From: Bacillus sp. X1(2014)
Lineage (GTDB): Bacteria > Bacillota > Bacilli > Bacillales_B > DSM-18226
NCBI RefSeq assembly: GCF_007678255.1
Contig: NZ_VEED01000001.1
Coordinates: 434,001-498,000, forward strand
DNA: 64,000 bases
Direction of reading: 5' to 3'
The translations under genes and the position numbers were made by a program. A model generated the notes under the pieces. That model was not told the DNA's origin. It ran no database searches and worked only from the letters and a program-made list of their open reading frames with translations. Positions 9,939 to 18,303 of this stretch are shown piece by piece; the stretch's first letter is position 1; every line of letters begins with the position of its first letter.

Positions 9939-10010
9939 GAAAATAAAGAAGGATAAGCAGGAACGCTGTCGAATATTATCAAATGAAAAATAATAAAGGC
10001 GGTGGTACCT

Positions 10011-11084
10011 ATTGTTAGCTCGATAGAAATCTTAGCAAATCGAATTATTGCAGATGCGGCACGGAACCAGGCAACAGACATTCACATTATACCAAGGAAG
10101 AATGACACACTCATTCAAATACGATTAACCAACAAACTCATTCCCCGACTATCCCTTCCAAAAGATGAATGCGACAGATTAATTTCACATTTTAAATTCA
10201 CAGCCAATATGGATATCGGCGAAAGAAGACGGCCTCAAAGTGGAGCATTTTTCTGTGAGGTTGACGGACAATTAATGGGCTTAAGACTATCCACACTTCC
10301 TTCGAATAACAGAGAGAGCCTCGTCATCCGGCTCCTGCCACAGCAAGAACAAATCCCTTTTCACCAACTCTCACTATTCCCGTCAATGACACGAAAACTA
10401 CTCGCCCTTCTCAAACATGCTCATGGACTAATCATTTTCACCGGGCCCACTGGCAGCGGCAAAACAACTACCCTTTATTCCCTTTTAAATGAAACAGCCC
10501 ACCTATTTCACCGAAATGTCATCACACTCGAAGATCCCATTGAAAAAAACTATGACTCCGTCCTGCAAATACAAGTCAATGAAAAAGCAGGCGTAACATA
10601 TGCAGCTGGTCTAAAGGCTATTCTTCGTCATGACCCTGACATTATTATGGTCGGTGAAATTCGCGATGCTGAGACGGCGAAAATTGCGGTAAGAGCTGCC
10701 TTAACAGGCCATCTCGTCCTCTCCACGATGCATACTCGCGATGCGAAGGGAGCTGTTTATCGCCTGCGAGAGTTTGGTGTGAATTGGTTAGAAGTTGAAC
10801 AAACGCTGATTGCCATAACAGCACAAAGATTGGTTGAACTCTCCTGCCCTTTTTGTGAAGGGGACTGCACTCCTAGTTGCTATTCCTATGGCCGATGGAA
10901 ACGTGCAAGTGTGTTTGAACTATTATCAGGAAGAAATTTACACGGTGTAATGAAGACTGCCCAAGGCGATAAAATAAATTCCCGTTACCGCACCTTAAAA
11001 GATGTAATAAACAAAGGGATTGCCCTTGGTTATATTCAAGAATCTGAATACGAGCGATTGGTGTATGATGATGAATCGTCATAA
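10011..11084 (+). CDS. comGA: Competence traffic ATPase ComGA
   Basis: Hexameric GspE/PilB-type ATPase that drives assembly of the competence pseudopilus at the membrane. It has Walker A GPTGSGKTTTL, a Walker B region ending in DPDIIMVGEIRD, and the His-box motif STMHTRDAKGA. The frame is open from GTG 10002, but the Shine-Dalgarno AAAGGCGGTG (9995-10004) overlaps that GTG. Its spacing points to ATT at 10011, and homologues begin near SSIE. I therefore place the start at AUU 10011 (357 aa), with moderate confidence in the start only. First gene of the comG operon. Confidence 0.93.
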   Translation: MVSSIEILANRIIADAARNQATDIHIIPRKNDTLIQIRLTNKLIPRLSLPKDECDRLISHFKFTANMDIGERRRPQSGAFFCEVDGQLMGLRLSTLPSNNRESLVIRLLPQQEQIPFHQLSLFPSMTRKLLALLKHAHGLIIFTGPTGSGKTTTLYSLLNETAHLFHRNVITLEDPIEKNYDSVLQIQVNEKAGVTYAAGLKAILRHDPDIIMVGEIRDAETAKIAVRAALTGHLVLSTMHTRDAKGAVYRLREFGVNWLEVEQTLIAITAQRLVELSCPFCEGDCTPSCYSYGRWKRASVFELLSGRNLHGVMKTAQGDKINSRYRTLKDVINKGIALGYIQESEYERLVYDDESS

Positions 11085-12102
11085 ATGGAAAGTGAACGAA
11101 CAGGCGAATTTCTTGAGAAGAATTGGTGAACTTTTGGCAAGAGGATATCCAATTGCACTTGCAATTGAGTCCATAGCATTACAATTACCCTCAAAACGAA
11201 AGGAGGAACTTAATGATTGTTTAGAAGAATTGAAAAAAGGTCAACCATTTCATGTTGCCTTAAACAATCTGGGCTTCCAAAAAGACTTAGTCGGTTATGT
11301 CTATTTTGCCGAACAACATGGCTGCTTTGCGGATGCTCTGCTGGAGGGAAGTGAACTTGCATTACTTAAGGATAAAGATTTACACAAGCTTCTAAAACTG
11401 CTTCAGTATCCTGCAGTGCTTATCATCATTACAGGCTTTCTATTTATTTTCGTAGAAAATACATTACTGCCAAGGTTCACAAGTCTTTTTTCGTCCCTTG
11501 GTCTAGAAGCAAATTTTTTCATGAATGTCATTTACACTTTTGATCGTTATTTTCCGATTGTGATCAGCATCTTGCTTTTTATCCTACTTTTGGGAGCAAT
11601 TTATTACTTGCTTATATTTCGAAAGCTCTCCATCCTAAAACAAAGGGTCCATCTAGTTCGCATTCCTATTGTTGGCAGAATCCTCAAATTATTGTTTACT
11701 CACTACTTTTCTATTCAACTAAGCTTCTTACTTTCGGGTGGGTTATCTGTTTCCGAAGCACTACTACTCTTTGAACAGAATCTCAGACATCCTTTTTACA
11801 GTCACTTAGCTACCGCAATTAAAAGCAAACTTATTACCGGAGAAAGATTGGAGTCAATTTTGGCAACGATGTTATTCTTCGAAAAAGAATTTCCGATGAT
11901 TGTAAAACATGGACAAGAAAATGGAAAGTTGGAGCAGGAGCTGCTATTTTTCAGCAGGCACTGTATTACAATCATGGAAGAAATGATTCAAAAACGATTA
12001 TCAACCATTCAGCCTATTCTTTATATTATTATTGGATTCCTTGTGGTATCGATGTATTTAGCTATTCTTTTACCCATGTTTCACCTACTTGATGGTATTT
12101 AA
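11065..12102 (+). CDS. comGB: Competence pseudopilus polytopic membrane protein ComGB
   Basis: GspF/PilC-type inner-membrane platform that connects the ATPase ComGA to pseudopilins. Hydrophobic segments are visible at YPAVLIIITGFLFIFV, FPIVISILLFILLLGAIYYL and IIIGFLVVSMYLAILLPMF near the C-terminus, the usual three-segment pattern. Three consecutive ATG codons (11065, 11068, 11071) overlap the end of comGA by 14-20 bp. The exact one is uncertain, and the weak Shine-Dalgarno suggests coupling. About 345 aa. Confidence 0.92.
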   Translation: MMMNRHKWKVNEQANFLRRIGELLARGYPIALAIESIALQLPSKRKEELNDCLEELKKGQPFHVALNNLGFQKDLVGYVYFAEQHGCFADALLEGSELALLKDKDLHKLLKLLQYPAVLIIITGFLFIFVENTLLPRFTSLFSSLGLEANFFMNVIYTFDRYFPIVISILLFILLLGAIYYLLIFRKLSILKQRVHLVRIPIVGRILKLLFTHYFSIQLSFLLSGGLSVSEALLLFEQNLRHPFYSHLATAIKSKLITGERLESILATMLFFEKEFPMIVKHGQENGKLEQELLFFSRHCITIMEEMIQKRLSTIQPILYIIIGFLVVSMYLAILLPMFHLLDGI

Positions 12103-12121
12103 AAAAATGGAGGTTGTTAGA

Positions 12122-12442
12122 ATGATGAAAAATGAAAAGGGTTTTACATTAATAGAAATGATGATTGTTATGCTGGTAATCTCAGTGCTGTTAATTATTA
12201 CAATCCCAAACGTTGCCAAACATAATTCAAATATCAACAAGAAAGGTTGTGAGGCCTACGTTAAAATGGTCCAAGCTCAAGTTCAAGCATATGAAATGGA
12301 TAAGAACAAAGTCCCTACAATTGAAGAACTAAAAGCAGAAGGATATTTAAAGCCAGATGCTACGGGTTGTCCTAATGGTAATACAGTTGCAATAGATGCT
12401 GAAGGTAATGTAACCTCAATTGCAAAAGTAACTAATCCCTAA
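12122..12442 (+). CDS. comGC: Major competence pseudopilin ComGC
   Basis: Main subunit of the competence pseudopilus. It has the prepilin cleavage motif KNEKG^FTLIEM followed by a hydrophobic helix (about 8-30), for processing by ComC. The two cysteines (KKGCEAY and ATGCPNG) could form the intramolecular disulfide known for this protein. I chose ATG 12122, not 12089, because GGAGG lies eight bases upstream and the short leader is typical. This gives 106 aa. The stop overlaps comGD as TAATG. Confidence 0.93.
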   Translation: MMKNEKGFTLIEMMIVMLVISVLLIITIPNVAKHNSNINKKGCEAYVKMVQAQVQAYEMDKNKVPTIEELKAEGYLKPDATGCPNGNTVAIDAEGNVTSIAKVTNP

Positions 12443-12876
12443 TGAAAAACGATCAAAACGGCTTCACTTTAATTGAGTCCTTGTTAGTTCTCTCCATCTT
12501 CATGATTATCTCCTCAATTACAGTTTTCTCCTTAAAACCACAGCGCTCAGTCCTGGAGGATGAGGCCTTTTTAACCCAATTTAAAGCAGACCTATATTAT
12601 TCACAACAATATGCTATATCTCATCAACATGAAGTATCCGTTGTTATTCTTCCATCGCAGTATAAGTATTACATGCTATTGAGACCCGAACTGCCGCCAA
12701 TCGTTATTCGAAATTACTCAAAAAATATTATTCTTGCTACAAGTACTCTACCCTTATATTTCAAATTCCTAAACGATGGAAATGTGAACCAGTTTGGTAC
12801 TTTACTCATCCAAACCAATAATAATACCTATCAAATGACCGTGTTAATTGGAAAGGGACGGTTTTATGTTAAGTAG
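12442..12876 (+). CDS. comGD: Minor competence pseudopilin ComGD
   Basis: 144-aa prepilin-like protein with MKNDQNG^FTLIESLLVLSIF: a short basic leader, cleavage after Gly, Glu at +5 and a hydrophobic helix. It is expected to prime or cap the pseudopilus with ComGE-GG. Its ATG shares a base with the comGC stop. Confidence 0.88.
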   Translation: MKNDQNGFTLIESLLVLSIFMIISSITVFSLKPQRSVLEDEAFLTQFKADLYYSQQYAISHQHEVSVVILPSQYKYYMLLRPELPPIVIRNYSKNIILATSTLPLYFKFLNDGNVNQFGTLLIQTNNNTYQMTVLIGKGRFYVK

Positions 12877-13204
12877 TTCTAAAGGCTATTTTCTGCTTGA
12901 GCTTCTACTTTCCTTATCAGCCTTGTTTTTACTTAGTTTGTTTTTACTGCCATTATTGACCGAACTAAGAGAACAATCCCGACAATTGGAATTAGAATAT
13001 AAGGCCCGACAGTTGATGTACGAAGAATTACAAGCGAATTTAGTCAGTAATTGGGGAACATCATTTTCCACTACTATTCAAAACGGAATTGAATATCAAA
13101 TCATTTGGAAAGAAAGTGAGTTGGCGGGACAAAAGGAGGTGTGTGTGAGAGTTGAAAAAAATTCGTTCCTTCCGGAAGTCGAAGTCTGTGGGCTGCTTGA
13201 ATGA
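12866..13204 (+). CDS. comGE: Minor competence pseudopilin ComGE
   Basis: About 112 aa. The N-terminus MLSSSKG^YFLLELLLSLSALF fits a variant prepilin signal, with Tyr rather than Phe after the cleavage site, followed by a 22-residue hydrophobic helix. The frame is open from TTG 12848, but ATG 12866 has AAAGGGA seven bases upstream and leaves a leader of normal length. It overlaps comGD by 11 bp. Assignment rests mainly on position and the signal, since this subunit diverges fast. Confidence 0.82.
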   Translation: MLSSSKGYFLLELLLSLSALFLLSLFLLPLLTELREQSRQLELEYKARQLMYEELQANLVSNWGTSFSTTIQNGIEYQIIWKESELAGQKEVCVRVEKNSFLPEVEVCGLLE

Positions 13205-13628
13205 AGATGCCTTTACACTCATTGAAGTGCTTATTTCTTTTTCTATTTTCACAACAATTATTTTTTTTATGACACCATTATTCCAAATAATTCTTAATAA
13301 TAAGGATACGGAGGCAGCTTTACAGACAATGGAGTGGGATGTATTTTCGAGCCAAATAAAAAAGGAGATCCGGCTTTCCAGCCGTGCAGAGGTCATCTCG
13401 AATCGGTTAATTCTAACAAAAGAAGCAGAAACCATTCAGTATGAAAAGTACGGAACGAACCTTAGGCGCCGTGTGAATTCAACTGGTCACGAAATACTCC
13501 TACAAAATGTTTCACAGTATTCGTTCACACTCATAAATAATGCTGTTAAAATCGATGTAACTGACCTATGGGGAAGAAAATATTCAGTTACTGCATTCTC
13601 AATGGGAAATTGGCTGAATATCCCATGA
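13152..13628 (+). CDS. comGF: Minor competence pseudopilin ComGF
   Basis: 158 aa with a longer leader ending EDA^FTLIEVLISFSIFTTIIFFM; here Ala replaces the usual Gly before the cleavage site. It overlaps comGE by 53 bp in another frame. TTG 13152 is the first possible start after an in-frame TGA at 13146, and AAGGAGGTG lies 11-12 bases upstream. Position and motif support ComGF. Confidence 0.85.
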   Translation: MKKIRSFRKSKSVGCLNEDAFTLIEVLISFSIFTTIIFFMTPLFQIILNNKDTEAALQTMEWDVFSSQIKKEIRLSSRAEVISNRLILTKEAETIQYEKYGTNLRRRVNSTGHEILLQNVSQYSFTLINNAVKIDVTDLWGRKYSVTAFSMGNWLNIP

Positions 13629-14011
13629 TAAATAATGAGAAAGGCTTTACCTACCCACTTACCTTATGCCTTCTAATCATTTTTTTATTATTTCTTTCGG
13701 GCCGAATTGAAGTATTGTTATCCGAAAGAAAAATGGCACACGAAACGAATACAATCATGCTCGAGGAGTATTATTTCCTCTCGTCAGTAAAAAAAGTTGA
13801 AGCAATATATCAAAAGACTGGCAACCTGCCTGCCAAAGGCACGATTACGTTTGTAAAGGGAACCATGGATTACCAAACTGAAACACCCATTGGGTATATT
13901 CAAAAGGTCAATTTCACATTGCACCTCAATATTGATGGTATAACAGCTAACGGCAGGGGATATTTTGATTCACGAACCAAACGATTATCCAAATGGCTTG
14001 AATTGAAATAA
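13625..14011 (+). CDS. comGG: Competence protein ComGG
   Basis: About 128 aa, last pseudopilus gene. It starts at the ATGA overlap with the comGF stop, giving MINNEKGFTYPLTLCLLIIFLLFLSG, one hydrophobic segment. The prepilin-like leader lacks the usual Glu at +5, which is common for ComGG. The frame is open further upstream (13568), but the overlap start matches the family leader. Confidence 0.85.
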   Translation: MINNEKGFTYPLTLCLLIIFLLFLSGRIEVLLSERKMAHETNTIMLEEYYFLSSVKKVEAIYQKTGNLPAKGTITFVKGTMDYQTETPIGYIQKVNFTLHLNIDGITANGRGYFDSRTKRLSKWLELK

Positions 14012-14060
14012 TTAAATATGGGCATACTTGTACATGAAAATTAAAGGCAGGTGCGTGTCC

Positions 14061-14246
14061 ATGAAAACCAATGACTATGTAAAATACATGACTCAAACGA
14101 TCGTAAAATATGCAGATCAACCAAAGGATGAAAGGAAACGTCTTCGTATCGAACGAAAAGAAACAAAAGCCTCTTTCTGGTATCGTTGGTTCGGTATTCT
14201 TCCATACATCCTCTATTTTGAAGTTAAAAAGAGACGAAAAATGTAA
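14061..14246 (+). CDS. yqzE: YqzE family small protein
   Basis: 61 aa, beginning MKTNDYVKYMTQTIVKYAD, very basic, with an aromatic hydrophobic stretch FWYRWFGILPYILYF near the end that may associate with membrane. ATG 14061 follows AAAGGCAGGTG. It ends the comG operon, as in B. subtilis; the function is unknown. Confidence 0.8.
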   Translation: MKTNDYVKYMTQTIVKYADQPKDERKRLRIERKETKASFWYRWFGILPYILYFEVKKRRKM

Positions 14247-14384
14247 CTTCTCAAAATTCCTTATTTTCCTAAAATAATTATACTTTTACTGTTGACAAAT
14301 GACTTTATTACCGAACTTTGTTGTCTGTTAATATATTGTTACAATATAAAGTCGCTAATTGTGAACATTTTCTAAACATACTGT

Positions 14385-14432
14385 GTTAACATTGTTAACC
14401 TCATTCCCATGATTCAAGGGCTGTATTATAAT
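14385..14432 (+). promoter_or_regulatory. Palindrome and -10-like box upstream of the COG2345 regulator gene
   Basis: GTTAAC-ATT-GTTAAC (14385-14399), a near-perfect palindrome, lies about 28 bp upstream of TATAAT (14427-14432). A second promoter-like pair, TTGTTG-16-TACAAT, lies further upstream around 14320-14346. The palindrome is a candidate operator, possibly autoregulatory. No start site is proven. Confidence 0.35.
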
Positions 14433-14462
14433 GGAATAAATTATGGGGGTCCGAGGTGAACA

Positions 14463-15164
14463 ATGATGGAACAAACATTAAAGATAACAAATGTTTTATC
14501 AGATCCAACACGGTACTATATTTATCAATACATTACCAAACGGCATCAAGAAGTAACCGTACAAGAAGTGGCAGAAAACTTTAATATTCATCCAAATGTT
14601 GCACGATTGCATTTATCAAAACTTGAAGATGTGAATATGTTAGTGTCTGAAACGAAGAAAACTGGTAAAGGCGGCAGACCGAGTAGACTGTATCGTCTAT
14701 CAGATGATGTAATACAGCTGCATTTTCCATTTCGTGACTACATGCTCTTATCTAAAGTCGCAATCCAAACCATGATTTCTCTTGGAGAGGTTGGAAGAAA
14801 AGCACTTTTCCTTACTGGAAAACGTTTTGGTGCAGAGCTGATTGAACAAGAAAAGGCAAAAAGAGCGTTTGGAGAGGAATTAGAATTTGACCAAAAGCTA
14901 ACAATATTAAAAAGTGCCGCAACTCTTGCAGGTTTTTATCCTGAATTTGAAGCAAATGGCGATAAAACAAAAATTTATTTCCAAATTTTCAATTGTCCAT
15001 TTAAAGAAGTGGCAGAAGATCATTCGGAAACAGTTTGTAGTATGCACCATGAATTTTTGAAGGGGATGTTTGGAGCACTTTTTGAATCAGTTGAGTTAAT
15101 TGAAAAAGATAATATTATTTCTGGATGTGAAACTTGTTCATATCAAGCGCTTGTAACAAACTAA
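14463..15164 (+). CDS. COG2345-type winged-helix regulator with four cysteines
   Basis: 233-aa predicted transcription factor. The N-terminal ArsR-like winged helix covers about 7-80 (LSDPTRYYIYQYI, EVAENFNIHPNVARLHLSKLE), followed by the GKGGRPSRLYRLS wing and a C-terminal sensor domain. Cysteines at 178, 192, 222 and 225 (CPF, VCSMHH, GCETC) suggest a metal or Fe-S site. The family includes SufR, but the spacing here differs. The start may be ATG 14463 or 14466 after CCGAGGTGAA. It is a single gene between comG and yqgY; the target is unknown. Confidence 0.75.
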   Translation: MMEQTLKITNVLSDPTRYYIYQYITKRHQEVTVQEVAENFNIHPNVARLHLSKLEDVNMLVSETKKTGKGGRPSRLYRLSDDVIQLHFPFRDYMLLSKVAIQTMISLGEVGRKALFLTGKRFGAELIEQEKAKRAFGEELEFDQKLTILKSAATLAGFYPEFEANGDKTKIYFQIFNCPFKEVAEDHSETVCSMHHEFLKGMFGALFESVELIEKDNIISGCETCSYQALVTN

Positions 15165-15247
15165 TTCGAAACCATTATTTACATTGTACCTCCTTTTACT
15201 TTATAATATTGTAATGATGGGATCGCAGGGTAAAAGGAGGGATACAT

Positions 15248-15490
15248 ATGGATCGCATGTTCAGAGTTTGTGGTTTCTGGACGGGCATTTTTACAGTAAT
15301 GTTTTATCTAGGTGATCTGGATAAGACGGCAATGTTATTCTTAGCCCAAACAGGTTTTTTCGTTCTGCTTAGCTATCTAAAACTATCCGAGCGCATGTAT
15401 TTGTGGGTATTCGGAGCATATTTAACAGTTTTCTTCGCAGGCTTCACTTATTGGACAACGTTCATGATGGTGCCTGGTGCAGGACACTAA
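15248..15490 (+). CDS. yqgY: DUF2626 membrane protein YqgY
   Basis: 80 aa, nearly all hydrophobic: three probable membrane segments (about 8-26, 31-44, 51-72). It matches the YqgY family, which begins MDR-M-RV-GFWTGIF and ends in GAGH here. It has a strong AAAAGGAGGG ribosome site and a TTTACA-18-TATAAT promoter-like pair at 15178-15207. Function unknown. Confidence 0.85.
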   Translation: MDRMFRVCGFWTGIFTVMFYLGDLDKTAMLFLAQTGFFVLLSYLKLSERMYLWVFGAYLTVFFAGFTYWTTFMMVPGAGH

Positions 15491-15502
15491 GTAACAATTA
15501 GA

Positions 15503-15534
15503 AAAAAACGCCGGAAAACTCCGGCGTTTTTTCT
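15503..15534. terminator. Bidirectional terminator between yqgY and the MidA-type gene
   Basis: ACGCCGG-AAAACT-CCGGCGT stem (15509-15528) with an A run before and a T run after, serving the converging genes on both sides. Confidence 0.85.
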
Positions 15535-16626
15535 TTATTCGATGAAAATATCACTCAATTTTAATTTAACCTCTTTTTGCTGGATAACCACATGAAAATA
15601 GGAACTCATCCCTGAGGGCATAATCAAACTGCGAATCGCTCTATTCCGTTTGCTTACCTCCGAAAAGGGATTGGGATCATAATGGTTAGCTAATTCTTTC
15701 AGAATGCCTGCTTGTAATAAAAACTCATCCTGCCTCAGCTTTGAAATAAATTCTAAGTTTTCCTTTTCACCCTTTTGAATAAGATAATCAAAATGGATAT
15801 GTGTTGTGATATCCATTTCGCCAGGATTTTGCAAGATATCATCAATCATCTGATGCTGATAATAACCTCTCAAACTCCCCTTTACTCTTCTAGGGTCCAT
15901 CCACTCTTCATTTGTATAACCATAATCAGCTGTTACTACAATCCCTTTTAACAATGTACGGGAGATTCCCTTTATCATCTCCACCATGGCTAACGGGACC
16001 TCCAACCGCTGCTTTTCCTTTAATTCAATCTGGCTTTCCTTTAAAAACATTTTGATATCTGCATTGGTTAAAGGAACCTTTTGCTCATACAGTTGATTGT
16101 TTCGAATGCCTATCATAACTTCATGAAGTTCCTCGTTTTCTTTTTCAATGACATGAACAGGTAATGCATCAAAGAGTTCGTTAGAAAAAATCATTCCTTC
16201 AAATGCGGTAACTTCGTTAATGTTCTCTACTTGGACAATGGGAAAATCGTCCATTAACAAATCTTGTTGCAGTTTGCGATGAAAAGGACTGCTTTCAACT
16301 ATTATATAGGTTAATGGGGTTTGAATCGTTTCCTTCCATTCCTGTAAAAATGCTTTGGCAAAACGTCCATTTCCAGCACCTATTTCACAAAAAACGGGGT
16401 TAAGTTGTGCCCGATTACATATTTGAGAAAACCACTTTGCTATCATTCTTCCGTATATATCAGAAATATTACTTGTCGTTATGAAGTCTCCTTGCCGTCC
16501 AATTTTTTGTTTATCCCTCATATAATAGCCAAATTCAGGATGATACAATGCTGCACCAATATATTTTTCGTAGGTGATTAACTCATTGGGTGAATTTGAA
16601 AATAATGTATTAAAAAATGTGTTCAT
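15535..16626 (-). CDS. MidA-family SAM-dependent methyltransferase (COG1565)
   Basis: 363-aa class I methyltransferase. It has the N-terminal ITYEKYIGAALYHPEFGYYM segment and the SAM-binding motif VFCEIGAGNGRFAKAF (about 98-113), both typical of the NDUFAF7/MidA family. In eukaryotes members methylate an arginine of complex I; the bacterial substrate is unknown. ATG 16626 follows AAAAGGAGC. Transcribed alone toward yqgY. Confidence 0.82.
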   Translation of the reverse strand: MNTFFNTLFSNSPNELITYEKYIGAALYHPEFGYYMRDKQKIGRQGDFITTSNISDIYGRMIAKWFSQICNRAQLNPVFCEIGAGNGRFAKAFLQEWKETIQTPLTYIIVESSPFHRKLQQDLLMDDFPIVQVENINEVTAFEGMIFSNELFDALPVHVIEKENEELHEVMIGIRNNQLYEQKVPLTNADIKMFLKESQIELKEKQRLEVPLAMVEMIKGISRTLLKGIVVTADYGYTNEEWMDPRRVKGSLRGYYQHQMIDDILQNPGEMDITTHIHFDYLIQKGEKENLEFISKLRQDEFLLQAGILKELANHYDPNPFSEVSKRNRAIRSLIMPSGMSSYFHVVIQQKEVKLKLSDIFIE

Positions 16627-16736
16627 ATATGCTCCTTTTCAAATAAACACTATTGACACAGTGAAAACTTTATAATATTGTTAGGATAGTAGCTTAAACT
16701 TTATCCCCTCCCATATTAGAATAGAATATCCCCCAG

Positions 16737-16771
16737 AAAAACCCTTCTCATTTCGGAGAAGGGTTTTTCTA
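16737..16771 (-). terminator. Intrinsic terminator of yqgX
   Basis: AAAAACCCTTCTC / GGAGAAGGGTTTTT stem with T run on either strand, located after the yqgX stop. Confidence 0.8.
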
Positions 16772-16789
16772 TATTGTCTCCCCTAATTG

Positions 16790-17425
16790 CTAAAATCCAT
16801 TTAAAAACGGATTACTGTCCATTTCTGCACCAATGGTTGTCACAGGTCCATGACCAGATAATACATACGTTTCCTCAGGTAATACAAGCAGCTTATCGTG
16901 TATACTTTTTAATAACAGTGATGCGTTCCCTTCCCTCAGGTCTGTACGGCCAATGCTACCTTGAAAAAGGGCATCTCCAGAGATAACAAATCCTTGCTCC
17001 TCAAAATAACAAGAGATACTTCCTGGTGAATGACCAGGGGTATGAAAAATACTAAATTCAAAATCACCAATTTTCATAACGCCTTCATTTTTAATGATTT
17101 GATCAGCAGGATTGACTCTTAATGAATCTTGAATCATAAAGAATTGTGAACCATTTAGTGCGGGGTCACCAAGCCAGTTTTCTTCCTTTTTGTGAAGATA
17201 GACTGGAATTTTATAAAAGTCCCTTACTTCATCGACACCCCCGATATGATCAAAGTGTGCATGAGTAAGGATAATGGCAAGAGGTTTCAGTTTTCTATTA
17301 TTCAACAACTGAATTAGCTTTTTCCCTTCACTGCCGGGATCAAAAATTAAACATGAACGGTCTGAATTTTCTACGATGTAACAGTTAGTTTGAAGTGCTC
17401 CCAATGGGATTTGCTGCCATTTCAT
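16790..17425 (-). CDS. yqgX: Metallo-beta-lactamase-fold hydrolase YqgX
   Basis: 211-aa binuclear metal hydrolase of the glyoxalase II-like group. The metal motif is THAHFDHIGG (about 54-63), with further ligands HTPGHSPG, SGDALF and SGHGP in order. The substrate is probably a thioester or small ester, inferred from the family. ATG 17425 follows TGGAGGTAC. Confidence 0.88.
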   Translation of the reverse strand: MKWQQIPLGALQTNCYIVENSDRSCLIFDPGSEGKKLIQLLNNRKLKPLAIILTHAHFDHIGGVDEVRDFYKIPVYLHKKEENWLGDPALNGSQFFMIQDSLRVNPADQIIKNEGVMKIGDFEFSIFHTPGHSPGSISCYFEEQGFVISGDALFQGSIGRTDLREGNASLLLKSIHDKLLVLPEETYVLSGHGPVTTIGAEMDSNPFLNGF

Positions 17426-17639
17426 ATTTTTGTACCTCCAATTGAATTTGCGATATCATTATTTTACACTATGTATTAAGCAGAGAGAAAGAATACAAAT
17501 TCACCCGAGTTCTTTTTTGCTCTCGACAAATGAAAGAAAAAAATATAAAATAAGAATCGAATGTAAATAATATAGGTACATAATTTTCTTAAATTTGTTT
17601 GATGTATGCCTGCTTATAATAATAAAAGGGGGGATTTCC

Positions 17640-17816
17640 ATGGGTTTAGTAATTATTTTTGCTCTCGTAACCATACTTGCAGCTTTCGGTGGATTATCAG
17701 CACTAAAGAATAAAAATTTCTTAGCTGCATTTTGGGGTGTAGCTTCATTTGTGGTTTTTGGTTGGTTTACAGTTATGACCATCATCAATTCTGGATTTCC
17801 AACAGGAACTCACTAA
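17640..17816 (+). CDS. yqgW: DUF2759 small membrane protein YqgW
   Basis: 58 aa with two hydrophobic segments (MGLVIIFALVTILAAFGGL and LAAFWGVASFVVFGWFTV). ATG 17640 follows a very strong AAAGGGGGGA; the longer open frame from 17595 lacks a ribosome site. Function unknown; the position matches B. subtilis yqgW. Confidence 0.8.
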   Translation: MGLVIIFALVTILAAFGGLSALKNKNFLAAFWGVASFVVFGWFTVMTIINSGFPTGTH

Positions 17817-17825
17817 GAGTTTTAA

Positions 17826-17852
17826 AAGACTGCCAACCGGCAGTCTTTTTAT
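17826..17852 (+). terminator. Intrinsic terminator of yqgW
   Basis: AGACTGCC-AACC-GGCAGTCT stem followed by TTTTT. Confidence 0.85.
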
Positions 17853-17888
17853 TTTGAATGGATTGGAGTGTCCAGCTACACCCATATA

Positions 17889-18206
17889 TTAATCCTCATT
17901 TAAAAGGTTGGTTACCCTCTCTACTTTATACTCCATACTCCGCTGAACATCTCTCCTGTCATCAATACGAATCGTTGTAGCGACCCGCTGGATACCTTCA
18001 GAAAAGGGTACTTCGTGCATTTCTTGGATAACTTCAAATAAAACGGAAAGTTCACCTTCGATAATGGTATTCATGGGTGTTAATTGAAAACGTATTTTCC
18101 CTTCCTCTTGATTTTTTTTCAAAACCTTTTGAATACTTGCTACATATTTACTAACACTAGGAGTTTCTGTTCCAATTGGAATTACAGTTACATCTACTAT
18201 AGCCAT
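17889..18206 (-). CDS. yqgV: Thiamine-binding (MTH1187/DUF77) protein YqgV
   Basis: 105-aa small alpha/beta protein that starts MAIVDVTVIPIGTETPSVSKYV. Family members bind thiamine or a related ligand, without a known enzymatic role. The length agrees with B. subtilis YqgV (about 104 aa from memory). No signal peptide. Confidence 0.83.
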   Translation of the reverse strand: MAIVDVTVIPIGTETPSVSKYVASIQKVLKKNQEEGKIRFQLTPMNTIIEGELSVLFEVIQEMHEVPFSEGIQRVATTIRIDDRRDVQRSMEYKVERVTNLLNED

Positions 18207-18270
18207 GACTGAATACCTTCCTCTTTAAGTTTTTGATTCAACGTGATTTTATCATAACTGAAGAATAAAA

Positions 18271-18303
18271 TAAAAAAATGACACTGTCCATACTAGTGTC
18301 ATT
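18271..18303 (-). terminator. Terminator overlapping the yqgU stop codon
   Basis: AATGACACT / AGTGTCATT stem (18278-18303) and a T run on the minus strand. The yqgU TGA (18301-18299) lies inside the 5' arm of the stem. Confidence 0.75.

Noticed and set aside
10002..10010. GTG 10002 as the comGA start
   Set aside because: It lies within the Shine-Dalgarno sequence; spacing is too short.
17501..17788. 95-aa minus-strand frame over yqgW
   Set aside because: Antisense to yqgW, which has a strong ribosome site and terminator.
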